From positions 1 to 6,070 of the forward strand of contig DAORJA010000053.1 in assembly GCA_035438805.1 (NCBI GenBank): 6,070 nt of DNA, given 5' to 3'. Source of the stretch: UBA922 sp035438805 (GTDB taxonomy: Bacteria; Patescibacteriota; Patescibacteriia; Magasanikbacterales; UBA922). How positions within the stretch are numbered: position 1 is the stretch's first letter; each line of letters begins with the position of its first letter. The notes under the pieces were generated by a model, which worked only from the letters and a program-made list of their open reading frames with translations, was not told the DNA's origin and searched no databases. This document shows positions 4,726 to 6,070 of the stretch, piece after piece. Both the position numbers and the translations under genes were made by a program.

Positions 4726-4980
4726 CTAGCGCTTGCGGAAGCCGATGTACACGCTCTTCAGTGCACCGTCCTTGAACTTCTCAATTCCTTGTTTCAAGGA
4801 GGGGACATTCAGCGCGTGAATCTTGGTCTCGTCCAATTCCTGGTGGGAAGAAAATTTCGCGAAGCCGAATTCAGTACCGGCTTTCGTATCCTCCAGGATG
4901 GCTTCGAGGTTTGTGCCTACAAAGTAGTGTCTTGCTCCCTTGGTTGGGTAGTTCTTTGAGACAAATTCGACAAAGACCAT
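4726..4980 (-). CDS. Hypothetical 84-residue protein, second gene of the orphan pair
   Basis: I do not recognise this family. The 84-residue product is soluble, without signal peptide, transmembrane segment or cysteine. It is mixed in charge and alternates likely strands (VFVEFVSK at 2-9, HYFVGTN at 18-24, TEFGFAKFS at 36-44, LKSVYIGFRKR at 74-84) with helices (NLEAILEDT 24-32, SLKQGIEKFKD 61-71), so a compact alpha-beta fold is likely. Support for its being real: an AAGGAA Shine-Dalgarno sequence (4989-4994) lies eight bases before the ATG at 4980 and overlaps the stop codon of the gene before it, which ends 12 bases upstream. This indicates an operon with translational coupling. Codons favour C/G endings (TTC, AAG, AAC, TAC) far more than in the flanking genes, consistent with high expression or a different origin. 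Overlapping rightward reading frames lack such signals and were discarded. Confidence 0.75.
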   Translation of the reverse strand: MVFVEFVSKNYPTKGARHYFVGTNLEAILEDTKAGTEFGFAKFSSHQELDETKIHALNVPSLKQGIEKFKDGALKSVYIGFRKR

Positions 4981-4992
4981 TGTGAACGTTCC

Positions 4993-5268
4993 TTATGGAG
5001 AGGGAATTTTCTTGATGCGTGCGAAATGCGCGTACCCAATGATCGTGAACCAGCACCTCACCTCAATCCAGGTGTACCTTCGTTGTTCGCAGGATTCTTT
5101 GGTCACTTTATACTTTTCGTATCGCTCCTGGACCAAGAAGCAGAGCGGTTCTCCTTCTACCTTGAACATGTACACAGCACTTGCAACGTACGTTTTTGGG
5201 CCGTCCTTTTTTTGTACGGTCCGTACATTGCATACTACATTGACAATTTGTCCTGTGAATTTCGGCAC
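4993..5268 (-). CDS. Hypothetical 91-residue protein, GTG start, first gene of the orphan pair
   Basis: I do not recognise this family. The product is basic and strand-rich: IVNVVCNVRTV (8-18), TYVASAVYMFKVEG (26-39), PLCFLVQERYEKYKV (41-55), WIEVRCWFTIIGYAHFARIKKI (67-88). This would suit a small beta-barrel or OB-like fold, but that is a guess. Cysteines at 13, 43, 60 and 72 are not arranged as a CxxC zinc site. The start is GTG at 5266-5268, chosen because AAAGGA lies six bases before it; a near-consensus promoter sits about 40 bases further up (5316-5344). Codon 19-21 reads CAA AAA AAG, containing the A AAA AAG heptamer known from E. coli dnaX, directly after a 15-bp palindrome (5213-5227). 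A rightward frame on the opposite strand is longer but has no start signals. Confidence 0.72.
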   Translation of the reverse strand: MPKFTGQIVNVVCNVRTVQKKDGPKTYVASAVYMFKVEGEPLCFLVQERYEKYKVTKESCEQRRYTWIEVRCWFTIIGYAHFARIKKIPSP

Positions 5269-5315
5269 TACGAGTCCTTTGTTCTTAACGCACGGAAATG
5301 TGCATGGAACAAAAA

Positions 5316-5339
5316 AATATACCCCAAATGGGGTATATT
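5316..5339 (-). terminator. Perfect hairpin terminator of the 221-residue gene, also a possible operator
   Basis: A perfect inverted repeat, AATATACCCC/GGGGTATATT with 4-base spacer (5316-5325 and 5330-5339), begins 19 bases after the stop codon of the upstream leftward gene. On the minus strand it runs straight into further T residues (complement of 5311-5315), the classical terminator form. The same bases form the spacer and -10 of a strong promoter, so it may also bind a repressor as DNA. Confidence 0.75.
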
Positions 5340-5344
5340 GTCAA
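5316..5344 (-). promoter_or_regulatory. Near-consensus promoter of the orphan pair overlapping the palindrome
   Basis: On the minus strand, a perfect TTGACA (-35, 5339-5344) is followed by exactly 17 bases and TATATT (-10, 5316-5321, five of six matches). This is the strongest promoter in the window. Transcription would start near 5309, about 40 bases before the GTG at 5268, leaving room for the AAAGGA ribosome-binding site. The 24-bp palindrome fills the spacer and the -10 box. Confidence 0.7.
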
Positions 5345-5358
5345 GTGCATTGTACAAG

Positions 5359-6024
5359 TTAAGACGCAATAATATTTTCTACCGCACCCCACGAACTTTT
5401 GGCATCTTTTGGAACCAGGATGACTACGTGGTCTCCAGGCTTGCCTCGATAGAAGGTAGCTGAGGCAGTGAGAATTTTATACGTGTTTCCTTCGTGAACC
5501 ACTGTCCATAGTTGACTAGCTTCGTCGAAATAAAGTACACCAATAATTCGTTTTCGTTCTGTAGGGCCAATCTGCTTGTAGATGAATTTGCCGTAAACAG
5601 TGATTGTTAATTTCATGTGATCGCCTTCCACTAGTCTTGATTTGCTTGCATAATTTGGAGGTACTGCGTATTCCTGTCCGTCTGGGCCAACCATTTTCTC
5701 ACCATTAAATACTCCTTCAATGATTTGTTCGCCACCTACTGTTTGTTTTGGTGCTTCGCTAGAAGCATGAATTGGAGAGGGAAGGGTGGTAGAATCCGTA
5801 TCTCCTTCGAGTAGGCGTATAATAGAAGAAACTTCATCTTTTAGTGCGTAGAGGCGTTTTTTGAGCTCAGGAGCATTTACAAGAACTGGCGCATGCTTGT
5901 CTTTTGACGAATCTATAGAGGAGGTTGTCGAAACGTTGGGTACGTTTTTAGCGGGCGATTGTCCATCTTCTGGATGGTCAATCCCTGCAAGTGAAAAATC
6001 AAGAAAGTTTGAGATGTGGTCCAT
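5359..6024 (-). CDS. Conserved hypothetical CPR-type protein, 221 residues
   Basis: No named function is known to me; the C-terminal half has the look of a conserved protein seen in Parcubacteria genomes. Residues 1-14 form a short hydrophobic-acidic segment (MDHISNFLDFSLAG). Residues 15-50 are Ser/Thr/Pro/Asp-rich and likely disordered. Residues 52-73 (LKKRLYALKDEVSSIIRLLE) form a probable coiled-coil helix. A second disordered linker covers 75-97. From 98 to 221 lies a strand-rich domain with MVGPDGQEYAVPPNYASKSRL (111-131), then LTITVYGKFIYKQIGP, YKILTASATFYRG and GDHVVILVPKD, ending SSWGAVENIIAS. There is no signal peptide, cysteine pair or recognised catalytic motif. An OB- or SH3-like beta-barrel joined to a short oligomerising helix is a reasonable guess. 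The ATG at 6024 lacks a Shine-Dalgarno sequence; the promoter must lie in or beyond the AT-rich end of the window. Confidence 0.85.
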   Translation of the reverse strand: MDHISNFLDFSLAGIDHPEDGQSPAKNVPNVSTTSSIDSSKDKHAPVLVNAPELKKRLYALKDEVSSIIRLLEGDTDSTTLPSPIHASSEAPKQTVGGEQIIEGVFNGEKMVGPDGQEYAVPPNYASKSRLVEGDHMKLTITVYGKFIYKQIGPTERKRIIGVLYFDEASQLWTVVHEGNTYKILTASATFYRGKPGDHVVILVPKDAKSSWGAVENIIAS

Positions 6025-6070
6025 ATGTTTGTGTTAGGTGTAATTTTTTAAATTTTTTTATTTTTGATTT

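Noticed and set aside
4982..5463. Rightward reading frames opposite the orphan pair and the 221-residue gene
   Set aside because: They cross the terminator/promoter palindrome, lack Shine-Dalgarno sequences and promoters, and overlap leftward genes with good signals and recognisable organisation.
1..6070. UGA recoding as in Gracilibacteria/Absconditabacteria
   Set aside because: None of the nine genes ends in TGA, which first suggested recoding. However, all recognised families reach normal length with TAA or TAG, no in-frame TGA needs to be read through, and nine genes are too few to make the absence meaningful.
1..6070. CRISPR array, prophage, toxin-antitoxin or other defence module
   Set aside because: No regularly spaced repeats, integrase, transposase, phage structural gene or recognisable toxin or antitoxin motif is present. 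The orphan pair has a two-gene layout, but nothing in the sequences points to toxin activity.

Overview
The window reads as a piece of chromosome from a member of the Candidate Phyla Radiation (Patescibacteria), most likely a Parcubacteria-type lineage. The assignment rests on the combination of genes: a CxxC-x17-CxxC mini zinc-ribbon protein with RG-rich flanks, a stand-alone SWIB-domain protein, a short 533-residue DnaX, and a conserved but unnamed 221-residue protein of a type seen in these genomes. All are small, AT-rich and compactly arranged. The standard bacterial code fits: nine stop codons are TAA or TAG, and every recognised family reaches full length without UGA readthrough. The assignment is inference, because no rRNA or marker tree is available here.

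Layout. 1-1900: three leftward genes (CxxC zinc-ribbon protein, cyclophilin lipoprotein, DUF1801-like protein), each with its own sigma70-like promoter. 1948-2109: a leftward tRNA-Gln(CUG) with its own promoter and terminator. 2193-2516: a rightward single-domain rhodanese, separated by a bidirectional terminator from the convergent, leftward dnaX (2569-4170). 4171-4340: a divergent promoter region for dnaX and the rightward SWIB gene (4341-4604), containing a large imperfect palindrome. 4726-5268: a leftward pair of small orphan genes with clear Shine-Dalgarno sequences and C/G-ending codons, unlike the rest. 5316-5344: a perfect 24-bp inverted repeat that is at once a terminator for the gene upstream and the spacer and -10 of a near-consensus promoter. 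5359-6024: a leftward 221-residue protein of unknown function.

Functionally this is mostly housekeeping: replication (DnaX clamp loader), translation (tRNA-Gln), secreted-protein folding (cyclophilin), sulfur or redox handling (rhodanese), and nucleic-acid-associated small proteins (CxxC and SWIB). I see no defence system, CRISPR array, transposon or prophage. The points most worth checking are a possible programmed -1 frameshift in dnaX that would give a gamma-like product, the composite terminator/promoter/operator at 5316-5344, the compositionally distinct two-gene cassette it would drive, and a pattern of promoters placed almost on top of start codons that suggests leaderless or near-leaderless mRNAs.
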